Below, one piece after another: positions 45,106-57,400 of a stretch of 64,000 nucleotides of DNA. Origin of the DNA: Hericium rajendrae. Its lineage: Eukaryota > Basidiomycota > Agaricomycetes > Russulales > Hericiaceae. The DNA lies in the NCBI GenBank assembly GCA_033439255.1, contig CM065887.1:2108001-2172000 (forward strand), given 5' to 3'. The stretch's first letter is position 1; every line of letters begins with the position of its first letter. Below the pieces are notes generated by a model. It did not search any database, was not told the origin of the DNA, and saw nothing but the letters and a program-made list of their open reading frames with translations. The translations under genes and the position numbers were made by a program.

Positions 45106-46808
45106 ACCCAGTTGTAAACCTTACATATAATATTGTTGGGAGGATTGTGGCTGAACTAATGATCTGATTTGCATGTTTAATATATAGCTGTGATCATATT
45201 GATAAGAAGAATATGAATATGATGTCCATCAGCTTATATAATCAGAGGTAATTTTCCAATTTGGCAATTATACAATATATATATTATTCTACTCCATTTC
45301 TTGAGCTGAGTTCAAATTTGATGATCAATTCCTTATGTAAGCAGTGATAATTTCCAAATTTGATAATTATACAATCTATATATCTTCAGGCTTCATTTTT
45401 TGAACTGAATTCAAATCTGACAGTTAAATGTTTATATAATCTACTATATTTAGAACATTGAGCTTTTGTAACAGTATATATCTTTTTTAGCACTAATTTA
45501 GGAGCTGAAGTCAAATCTGATGTCAGTTTCATATACAATGATTGATTGTATAAAATTATTATACTTATGATATACTATATAGTTGTTAAAATCATTATAT
45601 TGCAGATTCAATTTTGGCAATTGATCTATCTGCATAACTCTATACTGTATTAGCATCATATTGATGAGACCTTTCTGACAGTACTATATTCATATCAATC
45701 GGACAAGAATTGGCTGAGATATTCACATATCTTTGTTTTGCACAAAGCGTTTGGTCAAGTATTTTGCAATTTTGAAGCTTGTTTGTCATTCAGGTAATAT
45801 GAGGCTACAATCTAAACATATGTCATTTTTTTTGCAACTCAGTTCCATCAACTTCACATACTCACATGAGACAGTTAAGTCTGTCATATACATATATCAT
45901 GATGAAAAGAAGATCATAGGGTTGGGTTGAGTTATTATATAGATGAGCATGTTTGTACTTACCTGTGTCTTACATGTCTCAATCTTTTGTAGATACTGAG
46001 TCTGTAGTATAACTAGAGGAATAGATGATATGTGAAAAAAATGACATATGCTTAGATTGTAGCCTCATATTACCTGAATGACAAACAAGCTTCAAAATTG
46101 CAAAATACTTGACCAAACACTTTGTGCAAAACAAAGATATGTGAATATCTCAGCCAATTCTTGTCCGATTGATATGAATATAGTACTGTCAGAAAGGTCT
46201 CATCAATATGATGCTAATACAGTATAGAGTTATGCAGATAGATCAATTGCCAAAATTGAATCTGCAATATAATGATTTTAACAACTATATAGTATATCAT
46301 AAGTATAATAATTTTATACAATCAATCATTGTATATGGAAACTGACATCAGATTTGACTTCAGCTCCTAAATTAGTGCTAAAAAAGATATATACTGTTAC
46401 AAAAGCTCAATGTTCTAAATATAGTAGATTATATAAACATTTAACTGTCAGATTTGAATTCAGTTCAAAAAATGAAGCCTGAAGATATATAGATTGTATA
46501 ATTATCAAATTTGGAAATTATCACTGCTTACATAAGGAATTGATCATCAAATTTGAACTCAGCTCAAGAAATGGAGTAGAATAATATATATATTGTATAA
46601 TTGCCAAATTGGAAAATTACCTCTGATTATATAAGCTGATGGACATCATATTCATATTCTTCTTATCAATATGATCACAGCTATATATTAAACATGCAAA
46701 TCAGATCATTAGTTCAGCCACAATCCTCCCAACAATATTATATGTAAGGTTTACAACTGGGTTTATATAGACTACTAATGTTAGCAGTTTATTTCACACA
46801 AATTTGAT
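45060..46808. repeat. Large near-perfect inverted repeat F
   Basis: Arms 45060-45832 and 46035-46808 (about 773 bp each) are inverted copies with very few differences by eye, around a 202-bp spacer. The outer ends share TGTGTGAAATAAACTGCTAA with the ends of element E, so F abuts or overlaps E's right end. No coding frame. The close match of the arms points to a recent origin or ongoing gene conversion. A transcript through it would form long double-stranded RNA. Confidence 0.85.
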
Positions 46809-47159
46809 TGGTACCCACATTCCTGCATCTCAACAACTGTTGTCATGGAATTTTGCCCTGAAATTTTGTATGTGGGTAGCTATATATATGAAGCCCTTGT
46901 ATGTGAAATTTTAGCAAAAACAGCGGTCCCGTTCTTTCTCGGCAAGGCAATCATTGTTGTGGGGGGGAGAGGAGGAGAAGATGGTCCAAACAATTCAGGC
47001 AGCAATGTTGGGGTCATTTGGGTGCATACATATTGTTCATACATGCTGTATTATGATGCTGCAGCAATATGGACCTGCCAAGAGCAATGCCTGAATTGTT
47101 TGGAGCACATTTGTCTAAAATTGACCCCCTCTAGGAGAAGACCTCTACCACTCATTATC
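46809..47159. other. Spacer between inverted repeat F and the satellite
   Basis: No supported gene. Contains AGCAAAAACAGCGGTCCCGTTC, related to a word near 39630, suggesting a dispersed repeat. The 131-codon frame here has no recognisable domain. Confidence 0.35.
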
Positions 47160-48650
47160 CTAAGGTCCAATCTCGCTCAAACATGCATGGTATGTGCATG
47201 GTATATGCAGTGCTGTACATGCAAAGTTTCAGAATCATAGCTACAACATTCAAATTATTTGAGCTGCATCTTGTTTTAGGAGATACATACTTTGATTGGC
47301 TTCAAATAATTCAGATATTCCTTCTGCTGCATAACTGATGAATGAATCATGTTCATGTACATTAAATATACATGCTCACAAAGTTTCATGATCATACGAC
47401 ATGTTTTCAAATTGTTTGCCCTTTACCATCTCTTCGAGGAGGCAACTTTTGCTGCACATTTGTGTGTGGTTCGATCGCACTCAAACTTATAGTATATGTG
47501 CTTTGCATTTGTTAGATGAGATGTGAAAAGTTTCAGAATCATAGCTGCAATATTCAAATTATTTGAGCTACATCTTTTTTTAGGGGATACATATGTTGAT
47601 TAGCTTCAAATAATTCAGATATTCTCTCTGCTGCATAACTGATGAATGAATCATGTTTGTGTACATTCAATATACATACTCACAAAGCTTCGTGGTCATA
47701 CCATACATACATTTTCAAATTGTTTGCCCTCTGTCACCTTCTCAAGAACATGACTGACTTTTGCCACGTATTTGTGTGTGGTCCGATCATCCTCAAACTT
47801 ATTTGGTATGTGTTTTTCATATGTTAGATGAGGCATGAAAAGTTTCAAAGTCATAGCCACAATATTCAAATTATTTGAGCTACATCTTGTTTCAGAGGAT
47901 ACATACTTTAATTAGCTTCAAATAATTCAGATATTACTTTTTCTGTATAACTTGTCAATGCATAGTGTTTATCTACATTCAATATACATCCTTACAGAGT
48001 TTTGAGAGTATATGATGTAATCTCACATTGTTTGCCCTTTGCCACCTCCTTGAGGAGGTAACTTTTGCCGTGCATTTGTGTGTGGTCCAATCATGCTCAA
48101 ACTTACCATACATGTGCTTTGCATATGTTAGGTCAGATGTGGAAGCATTCAGAGTTATAGCTACAATATTCGAATTATTTGAGCTACATCTTCTTCTGGG
48201 GGATATGTACCTTCATTGGCTTTAAATAATTCAGATACTGCTTTTGTTGTACAGCTGGTTTATACATGGTACTCATTCATACTCATTGTACATCCTCACA
48301 GAGGTTCAAGACAATAGGACACAATCTCACATTGTTTGCTCTCTGCCACCTCCTCGAGGAGGTTACTTTTGCTATGCATTTGTGTCTAGTCTGATCATGC
48401 TCAAACTTACCATACATGTGCTTTGCATACGTTGGGTCTGACGTGAAGAAGTTCAGAGCTACAGCAGCAATATTTCAATTATTTGGAAGAGATTTGTTTC
48501 ACAAGAGAGGCACACTTTGATTAGAGGCAAATAATTCAGATAGTGCTTCTGCTGTACAGCTGGCCCATGCATACTGTTTATCTCTGCTCATTCTACATCC
48601 TCACAGAGTCTCGACATGCTAGGACATGTTCTCACATTGTTTGCACAGAA
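47160..48650 (+). repeat. Satellite array, period about 306 bp
   Basis: Five diverged units in tandem. The word TCAAACTTA (or TCAAACA) recurs at 47175, 47481, 47793, 48097 and 48401. Each unit also holds GTGTGTGGTCCGATC, CAAATTATTTGAGCTACATC and ACATTCAATATACAT. No coding function is seen. The array resumes at about 51040. Confidence 0.8.
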
Positions 48651-49101
48651 CTTTAATGAGCATAGAGATAGCTCGAAGACCAAGTCACATCATCTACATA
48701 TATATCATGAAGTAGTGACTTCTGTTTGTCCACACCAGCCACTGCACTCGCATAAGCAGTTGGTTCTTGTCATCCTTACTCACGCTCACATACACTCTGC
48801 ACAACATGGAGATGAGTCAATCTATTGTTATATCTGGTAACCCAAGTGGGCCATGTTGGGTTGGATTGATGATGTTACTCTTGATGACAACAAAGTATGA
48901 AAAGATCGAAAATGATCTGGACTTTAGTGATTGTAGAATCACATGGAACACTCACATAGCCTTACTGTACAAGTTAGACACACGCTTACTGATACCTTAG
49001 TGAGCTGACTGATGCTGTTCTCACGCAATGAGCAATCTATGATGCTATGCTTATAATTACTGTACAATTTCTGATTGGTAGATATGCAGAGCCCACAGTA
49101 C

Positions 49102-49107
49102 TATATA
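49102..49107 (+). promoter_or_regulatory. TATA box before the duplicated gene fragment
   Basis: TATATA in CTATATAAGGGCTCCCTCG, about 30-40 bases before a CT-rich start region, followed by GAGGTGAGC (donor-like) at about 49156. The 48651-49155 stretch has no other feature and may be an LTR or a promoter. Confidence 0.4.
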
Positions 49108-49199
49108 AGGGCTCCCTCGTTCACTCAGATACCTCACTCTTTCACATAATAGACTGAGGTGAGCATATCTTGCATTACTTATGAGTTTTGCCTTTACTC

Positions 49200-49720
49200 A
49201 CTCTACTTGTAGCATAGACTAACGTCTCTCTAAGTCGTGTTTCTTCAGGCCAGACTGTGTTCTTTACCTTTTGTACGCACAGCTCGATGCTGAGGTCCAA
49301 GCTTTTAGCACTGATTTTTGGATGCTTACAACAGCTGTATCGGAATGTCACTGGATCTTTGCCGTTTGCAAGTCTGGATATCCTGCAAGAACAATGAGCT
49401 TCCCATATATCAGGTGGAGCAAGACCGTGATGAGTCAATCTCTTGCTTTAACTCAAGTGAAGCAGAAAAGGTGCGTGGATATTGAGTCCTTGGTCCTTTT
49501 GAAATTTACCTCATTACATCTCTGATCAGGCCTTTCTGATTAAGTCGACAACTTGTGAGTTTGACCAATCAGATATAAGGATTTTCGTTTCCATCGATGA
49601 AAGACTCACGAGCAACTGTAAGACTTGCCTTGAGTGTTTGGAAGAAGACATTATTGCAGAGACTGAGGGGCAAGAAGAGAGGCTGAGGGCAAGGAAGATA
49701 GTTCCCATGTGTCCATTATA
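49200..49720 (+). pseudogene. Duplicated gene fragment, copy 1
   Basis: Matches 49985-50430 along its length. Pieces of protein in different frames: TDFWMLTTAVSECHWIFAV, VKQKRCVDIESL, then FDQSDIRIFVSIDERLTSN and CLECLEEDIIAETEGQEE. Frames shift between these parts. Family unknown. Confidence 0.45.
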
Positions 49721-49984
49721 ATATTTTTGCTGCTGTTCATCCTGTTCTGGGTGATAATCTCTTTGTCTCCTCCAGCACTCCCAAATTCTCTCATCCACCC
49801 TCCCACTTGGTGTTTTGGTCCTGAGGTATCTGCTATTCAATAACCTCAGTATCTCAAAATCCAAAAAATGTGTGACAGTGAACACAACACGTTCACATCA
49901 TGTCTCTTCCTTCTCCCATACTAGTGTTCTTCGGTGCAAGTTTTTATGCAGCATCCTGTAATTTCGTGACTTAGCTTGGAAGTT

Positions 49985-50430
49985 GACCTGTGTTATATTC
50001 TTACCTTTTATACAGCTAGACACTTTAAGCATCAAGTACTGATTTCTGGACGCTTGCACCAGGGAGGCTGGCATGCCACTCCAGCTTCGTGGTCTGCAAG
50101 TTTCAATATCCTGCGATGATAAACAGCTTCCTCAGTTTCAAGTGAAGCAAGATGGTGACAATTCAATCTTCTGTTATATCCCGAGTGAGGCAGAAAAGGT
50201 ACATGGATATCAATTCTTTTGCTGATCAGGCCTTTATAATTGAGTTTACAACTGGTGGGTTTGACCAGTCAGATATAAAAGTTTTCATTTCCATTGATGG
50301 AACACTCGCGGGCAACTGCAACACTCACCTTGAGTGTTTGGAAGACAGCATCATTGCAGAGGCCAAGGGCAAAGAAGACAGTTCTACCATGTGTCTATTT
50401 ATTTTTGCTGCTGTTCACACACGTGGTTAG
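49985..50430 (+). pseudogene. Duplicated gene fragment, copy 2
   Basis: Best frame 50152-50430: VRQKRYMDINSFADQAF, FDQSDIKVFISIDGTLAGN, THLECLEDSIIAEAKGK. Copy 1 conserves these with conservative changes, so the segment was once coding. I do not recognise the family. Both copies interrupt the 306-bp satellite. Confidence 0.45.
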
Positions 50431-51039
50431 CCCAGTCTACCTCAGCTAGCCTTTCAGCTAGTGAAAATCTGTTTACAACATTCATCTCTAGAAGGAAAGG
50501 CATCCTGAAATCATGATTTCTCACAGCTAGGCACAGTGAAGATCAAAATCTGCCATGTCAACGAGCATGATAGACCTTGCAAATATTACAAACCTTACAA
50601 CCTAACCATTGGCAGTTTTTTTCCCTCAGAACTTCATGTTTCGGAGACAAAAAAGCTTACAGGGTACAATTATAGCATGTACGCCTGCTTCACAGTTCAA
50701 TGCTCATCTATATATAAGTTATCTTCTCACGCTTCACTCATATGACTGTCAATAGTCTAGGAGAACCTGTCAAGGCCACTTATTGAGAGTTACAATTCAA
50801 TTTTACTAAAATTGATACTGCCGATGATCCTTTCTGTATCTTCTGATTCCGATACATGCCTCGAGGTCAGTTTTCTCTCTTTTGAATTTTAGCATAGCTC
50901 ATCACACGAATCCATAGAAATGTGCGAGAGGAATAATACCAGGCAGTGCTCTGCTGTCATCGTACAAGGTAACCATTGGTATGTGCATTGTGTACAGAGG
51001 CAGTTGTATGTGTAGTGTGCATGCTTTCACCTAACAACG

Positions 51040-51560
51040 CACGAAATCATTTGTGTATGGTCTGATCGTACACAAAGATACCATGCATGTGCTTTATGTC
51101 AAAGAAATATTCAGAGCTACAGTGGCAGTATTCCAATTATTTGGAGGAGATCTTGTTCAGAGGGGAGGTGCAATTTGAACAGCAGAAAATAATTCATTTA
51201 TTGCTTCTCCTCTATGGCTAGTCAATGCACAGTGTTTATCTACATTCAATATACATCCTCACAGAGTTTCCAGACAATATGACATGTTCTCACTTTGATT
51301 GCCCTCTGCTACCTCCTCAAGGAGGTGGCTTTGGCCGCGCATTTATGTGTGGTCCGATTGCACTCAAACTTATCGTACATGTGCTTTGCGTATGTTAGAT
51401 CAGACATGGAAAGTCTCAGAGTCATATCAGCAATATTCAAATTCTTTGAGAAAGGTCTTGTTCAAGGGGGTACACACTTTGAACAGTCAATGTCAGGGGC
51501 AGAATTGAATGCATGCTCATGCAGTGCTCATCATCCAGACCACCTCTAATAGGTCTCTCT
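51040..51560 (+). repeat. Satellite array, right part
   Basis: Two further units of the satellite of about 306 bp (GTGTATGGTCTGATC near 51053 and GTGTGGTCCGATTGCACTC near 51345). The same array is thus split by about 2.4 kb holding the duplicated gene fragment. Confidence 0.7.
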
Positions 51561-53184
51561 TTTTACCAGCCTTCATACATATGATGCTGTCATCACACGG
51601 GGTAACCATTCGTATGTGCATGGTGTGAAGGGGCAGTTGTATGTGCAGTGCCCATGTTTTCACCTAACAACGCACAAAACATACAAGACGTGACAGAGCT
51701 GGCGCTCTGCCAGTCTTGGTCAAGGTTAGAGTCGATATTCATATTCTGTTTTGGAAGAGCAGGGTTCATGTGCATATTCAGTCGCATTTGGACGAAACAT
51801 ATTACAGAAGCAACATCTACACGATTTGGTACGAAAATATATAGAATTCTAGGGGGGGGGCCAATTTAAAAGTTTCTCCAATTTTCTAACACCCCTTCGA
51901 TCGTAGTCATCTTAGAAATCGTGATCTTGTACTTACTCTCGACCTCCACGATCGTCCGTATGAAACAAACTGGGCACTTATACCATAATGTGCATCTCGG
52001 TCAGAAGCACGAGAGAAAAAGGAGATGGCGAGACACACAATGCATCCTCAAATAGTCCTCCGCAACGTGGCTCGCCATCTCGCGGTCGTTCCACCTTGAG
52101 CGCATGCATGACACCAGGAGCACCACACACGGCATAGTACTGCGGCTGCTCAGGTCTCAAAGGCATACAGATACAAATGCACGCACCTCGTCCAGAGCGA
52201 ACCAGGGGCATAAACAGGCGCAGTGACTAATCCTTCTGCGCCTTCCCGTGCGTGGGAAGGCGAGGTACTCCGTACTCAACACAGAGTGAATCTTGTGTCT
52301 GGACGCGCTGATGTGGTACAGCCGCGAGATCGAAGCGTCAAGCGCGAAGACGTCCGTCACGCTCTGAACGAATTGTCGCGCTGCGGGACCACGTCGACGG
52401 CATTATCACGTTCGTCTCGTCAACAATGAATGCGAGCGAGGACGCGGTATGCGGGACGCAGTGCCAGATCTTGCACTGCATGATAATGTGCATGCCATAC
52501 GCGAGATCGGCACTGATTCTATGCATTCATCATGATGGCGGGCAGAATGCTTGCCTGCATGCAGATGTGAGCTTCGCTTATATGCAAGGATAGGTTATGG
52601 GTACCTGCAATCAGTCTCGAAATACAGAGATCCTACAGCCCCACATAGCGAACCAATCAGCACAGAAAAACAACACGACGATGCCCTTCACACGACCTCT
52701 CGGAGAGGATGCCCGCTCAGAGCACACTGCGCCTCTCGACGATCGTGCGCTATGCATCGCGCACAGCCTGGTCGGACGTCACCAGCAGGTGATGGGAACA
52801 CGCGCTGGTTGTATAGTAGGAAGTGTAACAGCATAATGGTCATGGAAGAGAATGCACTGCTGACTTACCGTGATTTTAAAGTCGATGCGGGCACACAATG
52901 CATGCATTAATAAGCATATTCAGTAGTGGAAAATATATGTCATATTCGAGTGCGGGATGACGTTCAATCCACAACGACACTTCTCGGAAGATGGAGTAGT
53001 CTACAGACTGCGCAGCAGAGTGTACAACCACATGTGAGACTTTTTGAGCAAACAGGAAGAGACGTGCGAAAGAGACTACAACCAAACATGTACAATTGCT
53101 GCGCAGCATACTCAGCAATAGTAGAGGAATAGAGGAATCAATAAATGGCCCTTTCAAGCAAGATCATCTACTGTCTTGCACAGC
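51561..53184. other. Unassigned region, no supported gene
   Basis: 51561-51950 is of satellite-like character. 51950-52900 is of higher GC with TGCATGCAT-type words and short frames on both strands; none shows a domain. It forms the border between repeat-rich DNA on the left and gene-rich DNA on the right. Confidence 0.4.
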
Positions 53185-53810
53185 CTACAATTCGCTGTCC
53201 ATTTGCTCATCGAAACACTCATCCAGTCCCTTCTGCGCTCCCTTCTGCATTGCCACTAGTGCCAATTCTGTGTCCTTCAAGTTTCCCAATGACTCCCATA
53301 GCTGTCGTGCAACATCACCAGTAAACCAATGATCCTCTCCAAGGCAGCAAAGCACACCCTGTAGGCTCTCCTTGACGGCAAGTCTGAGATCATCAGGCAC
53401 TGCAGCCAGCCGGAGCATGTCTGCGTCCGAAACGATGGGTGCAACGACCGTTGCCGGCATGTTGCCATGAGCTTTGCTGGATTCGATCAAGGCAGACGTC
53501 ATCCGCTGTGACCCATGCACTGTCGGTATAGGTATTTGATCATTTACATCCTGATTTTTGCTCTTTTGCGCCTTCTTTCGAGAGTTAGAGGATGCAAAAG
53601 CAAGACACAGACACGCACTGGCTGAGAAGCACTTATTCTCCCACTATTCTCCCTTTTTTTCACAGCCTTGACAGGTTGCAACGCTCTTTGCATCATCTTT
53701 TCTGCTGAAACATTCTCAAAGTCACAATCCCTTATGTGGGTCAGCCAAACTAACAACTCTGAGGACAATGATGCCTTACATTGTAAGCACTTCTGTCTCA
53801 GTGGTGGGTA
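53185..53810 (-). CDS. Small protein with C2HC zinc-finger-like motif
   Basis: Minus strand, two exons seen. Upstream exon about 53810-53618, entered after an AG at about 53805, encodes KYPPLRQKCLQCKASLSSEL and VWLTHIRDCDFEN, giving CX2C-X13-HX3C, like BED/C2HC fingers of transposon-linked proteins, then SAEKMMQRALQPVKAVKKRE. Intron about 53617-53575 (GTGCGT donor, branch CTCTAAC), phase kept. Last exon to TAG/TAA at 53185 encodes KAQKSKNQDVNDQIPIPTVH, an Ala/Leu-rich helical part and the acidic end DECFDEQMDSEL. The first exon and start codon were not found, so the gene model is partial. It overlaps the plus-strand gene at 53768. Function beyond likely zinc binding is unknown. Confidence 0.5.
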
Positions 53811-54321
53811 TTTCTATCCAGCTGGCAAGGCCTATACCCTGCGCCCTAGACGCGAGGTATATCCCATCAAAAATGAGGCAGCACAGCCACAGATTGTCTG
53901 AATCGCTGAAGGAAGGCATCTACGCTTCGGCCAAGAACCAGGTTCTCAATGCCCAGAGTAAGGAGTTTCGCCACCTCCATCGCTGCCTCACTGAGTTGAT
54001 CAACCTCTCGAATGGTCAGCACCTTACCCTCCCTCTCAGACCAATGCCTCCTCCCTCCACCCCTGAGAACATGGTGACTATCAAGCCAACTCCTGTTCTG
54101 ACCTCCACCCCACTCGCTCCTGCTCCGTATGTCGACAGCCAACCCTTGCTTCTGAATTCAACTTAAGGCAAGTACCTAGCATTATTTCTATGTCGTAACA
54201 AATACCAACGCTGAGAAATGACGATATATGACTTGCAGACCTCTTGGACAAGCCTGTCTTGAGCTCTCTGTATGTCCATGTCTGGTGGCAAATGTATCAT
54301 GACAAGGACTGCAGCCAGTAG
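53768..54321 (+). CDS. Hypothetical Pro-rich protein
   Basis: Frame 53768-54166 starts MMPYIVSTSV and contains SESLKEGIYASAKNQVLNAQ, EFRHLHRCLTELINLSNGQH and a Pro/Thr-rich end, with wobble-C codon use like neighbouring genes. A possible second exon at 54239-54321 (DLLDKPVLSSLYVHVWWQMY, then HDKDC) follows a TTGCAG acceptor; the only donor nearby would be GC-AG (AAG/GCAAGT at about 54167), which does not keep the frame. No family recognised. The first 40 codons overlap the opposite-strand gene, so the true start may lie downstream. Confidence 0.35.
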
Positions 54322-54427
54322 TCCCCTTCTCGACGCCTAATCACCAAATGTGCTTTGGCACTCGTCTCCACCACCGGGCTTTTTTCAAGGGTGAATTACA
54401 CCACTTGCACCAAATAATACAAGGTAG

Positions 54428-57400
54428 CTACTCTTCCTCCTCCTCCTCCTCCTCCTCTTCTTCATCAGTAGAATTTTGGTTGCTGGGCATGTCCTCATCG
54501 TCCTCCTCTGCTTCGGTGTCTCTATCCTCACTGTCTTGCCCAACTTCATCCTCTGGTTCAGATGACTCACTCCTCTCTTCGCTGCTTGTATCTTCCTTCT
54601 TCTCACTCTGTTTTGGAAGTTTTCTCTTGTTCCTGGACTGCACGGATTTTTTCTGACGTGCTTGTCTTGCCTGCTGCCGTCCCAATCGCCGCTGCATCTC
54701 TGCACTTTCCTCTGACCAATTTCGGACGTCCAGCAGCTTCTTCAACAATGCACCTTTTGGCTCCATTCCTGGTGCACCTCTCCTTCTTGGCTGCCTCTGG
54801 ATTGCTCCATTGTTTCCTACACTCTGGATACGGTAAAAGCGTGGATTCATTACCATTTGAATCTTCCCAGATTTTGTGGTCCAGATAGTACCATTCCGTG
54901 ACTTTTGATCCAGTGTCGCTACTGGCAGGCACTGCACGTGGTCAAAAAGGATGCCCAGCTCCAGATCAAGCTGCTCCACGCTGCCATCACTGCCATCCAA
55001 CATCCTCACTGTCTCCCAGTAGCTCTGGATGTACCCTGCATGGCAAGCAAGAATAAACCAATGTGATGTTTTCCGAAACTGGGTGTTCACAGCAGGGAAA
55101 AACAGAGATCGTCGCTCTCGAAACGTAGGTGTCACTTGCTGTGCTGGGGGAGCTCCTGTTAGGCCAGTTCCTATGCAGAGAGACTCTACTGCATTGATCT
55201 CCTCCAGAACTGTCTCCACATGCCATTTCTCCATGGCCTCCTCCAACGACAAGGGCTCGGAGCTTGGTTGCTGCGTTTTGGTGCGATATGCCTCGTTCAG
55301 AACTAGCCATGTGTCTTAACTAAATTCTATAAACAGACGTGCGGCGGTAGCGTATGACTCCCATAGTACTTCGTACATCGGCGGGCGCATCATCAGAGCA
55401 GGCTGGCTCTGGACTGTTTTGGACAGCATGGCCCAGCTTGGATGCTGGCCAATGGGATAGTCTTCTGTCGGAGTGGTGTTTGCTGGCCCTTTTTGAAGCA
55501 ATGGCGCCTTTTTCCTTGTCTTGAGAAGGGTCCGAACATCGTTTGCGTCTTTGTCCGACAGCGCATCGAGGGGGTTGTCATTTTCAAGTTTCAAGTCATG
55601 CAAAAACATCATTCCGAAGCGATGCTTGGTCGCCTTGAAATGCAGCCGTGCCATAGAATCAGTTACAAACGATGCGACCTTGGTGGGGGTGGTAGAAAGG
55701 CAGCGTATTAAAAAGTTCACCACGCCAGAGATGGTCCCCGCGTTGGGAGCATCGATCCCATGTATGTCCACCTGGGTAATTTTTAGCGCTTCCAGCCGTG
55801 CAGCAAGATATCCGAACCACGTTTTTGACGGAATCCATAGGATAGGCTTTGATTTAACGAATCGAGTTGCCTGCAACAATGAGACAGTCAGCACGTGCAT
55901 TTCATTGCAGAAGCAGCCACCTCACCAACTCCTTAAAGTTCTCCAGCACTTCCTTCGTCGCCAACCCACTGAGCCGATACTCATCTCGCACCCCATATGA
56001 ACGGTTTTTAGCCTCACCAGTAAATATCTTGTTTGCCTTGAAGCATTCACCCAGAAATGTATCGTTGAGGTGGTAAGCATCTGCGTCCTCCGCATAAGTA
56101 GGAATGTTGTCTTTTGCCCGACGCGTCTCATATTCCAGATTGTATGCTGATCTAAACAACACCTGTGTGTGAGCTGATCGCTCACCACCCATCTCTGCCT
56201 GCACAGATCCGTAATTTGCAAAGGTGTCAGCAGTGTGAAGATGTCCTTTCTTGTATCCTCCTGCGCCCATCGAAGCCTCCAAAGCATCCAATCTCCAGAG
56301 CCCCACCAAGGGACGGCCGTGCACCGGATGAAAGCCAAATCCAAGATCTACTATGAACTCTCCATTGTCTCGGTCCAGCATGTAGTCGACATCCAGCTGA
56401 AAGAATTCAGCCTCAAACGTATCCCACAACTCACTTGCATCCCCATCCAGCTCTACTGTTCTGAGCTTGACCCCCTTTGCCTCAAGCACAAAGAAGCAGC
56501 TCTTGTACCGCTCAAGAACAGGGTTATGCGAGTTGTTCAAGATGTGCTTCATGTGCATCTGCATGACTTCTAGCATGCTAGGACTCACAGAGACCAGTTT
56601 TGCTTTGTTCAAGTTTCCCGTGCGCTTCCCAGCCTGTGCAGACCGATACTGCCTCTCTTCCAGCGTGACATCGAGATATGCATCTGTGCTCCTGTTCGAT
56701 GCTACTTTGAGGGCAGGCAGGAGGACCTCTCTCCAGAAACAAGACTGTATCTCCAAGGGTATGATCGATTGCCGGTAACCAGAGATGGCACTGCGATGCA
56801 TCATACGAGGAAAGAAGATATAGATATTCAAGGTACCCTCCGAAGCAAACAAGGTGTGCGGGATTCCGCTCAGTGGCGTTTTGACCTCGTCCCAGCTTTG
56901 ATGTTTGCCCTGTCCCACGTCTTCGTCTTTGCGAGGCAGTAAGATATCAATGTATACGTGGTTGTTTTTGCTGATCAGAGGCTTGCGGGACACAGTCGGC
57001 GTGGTTGCTACTCCAATCGATGTCTTGACTTTGATCTCACGAGTCACCCAGACTATGCTATCAATGTCCACGGAAATCTCTGTTCCGTTGGCCTCCATGC
57101 CTGTCATCCCATCTGCTTCCAGGTTGACGCGGACGTATTTTCCATTGGCAAGCACACCGCGGACCAGGACATCTCGTTCAGACTCTTTTGCTGCGTAGCG
57201 AAGGAGTTTGCTGAGATGCACGTCCTCCACCATGCTCTGCTGGTAGCCCTTCAGAATGCCAGCTCTGGTTGTGTTGATCTCACCGGGTTGGTCATGGCGA
57301 TGCAGCCAAAAGAATCCAGGATTGTAGTCAGGTGGCACCCCAACAGGGAGAACATGATCTAGTACGTGGGTCGGGCTGCCTTCGTAGAACATTTGATGGA

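Noticed and set aside
46845-47240. 131-codon plus-strand gene
   Set aside because: Overlaps the first satellite unit and repeat-like DNA; no domain.
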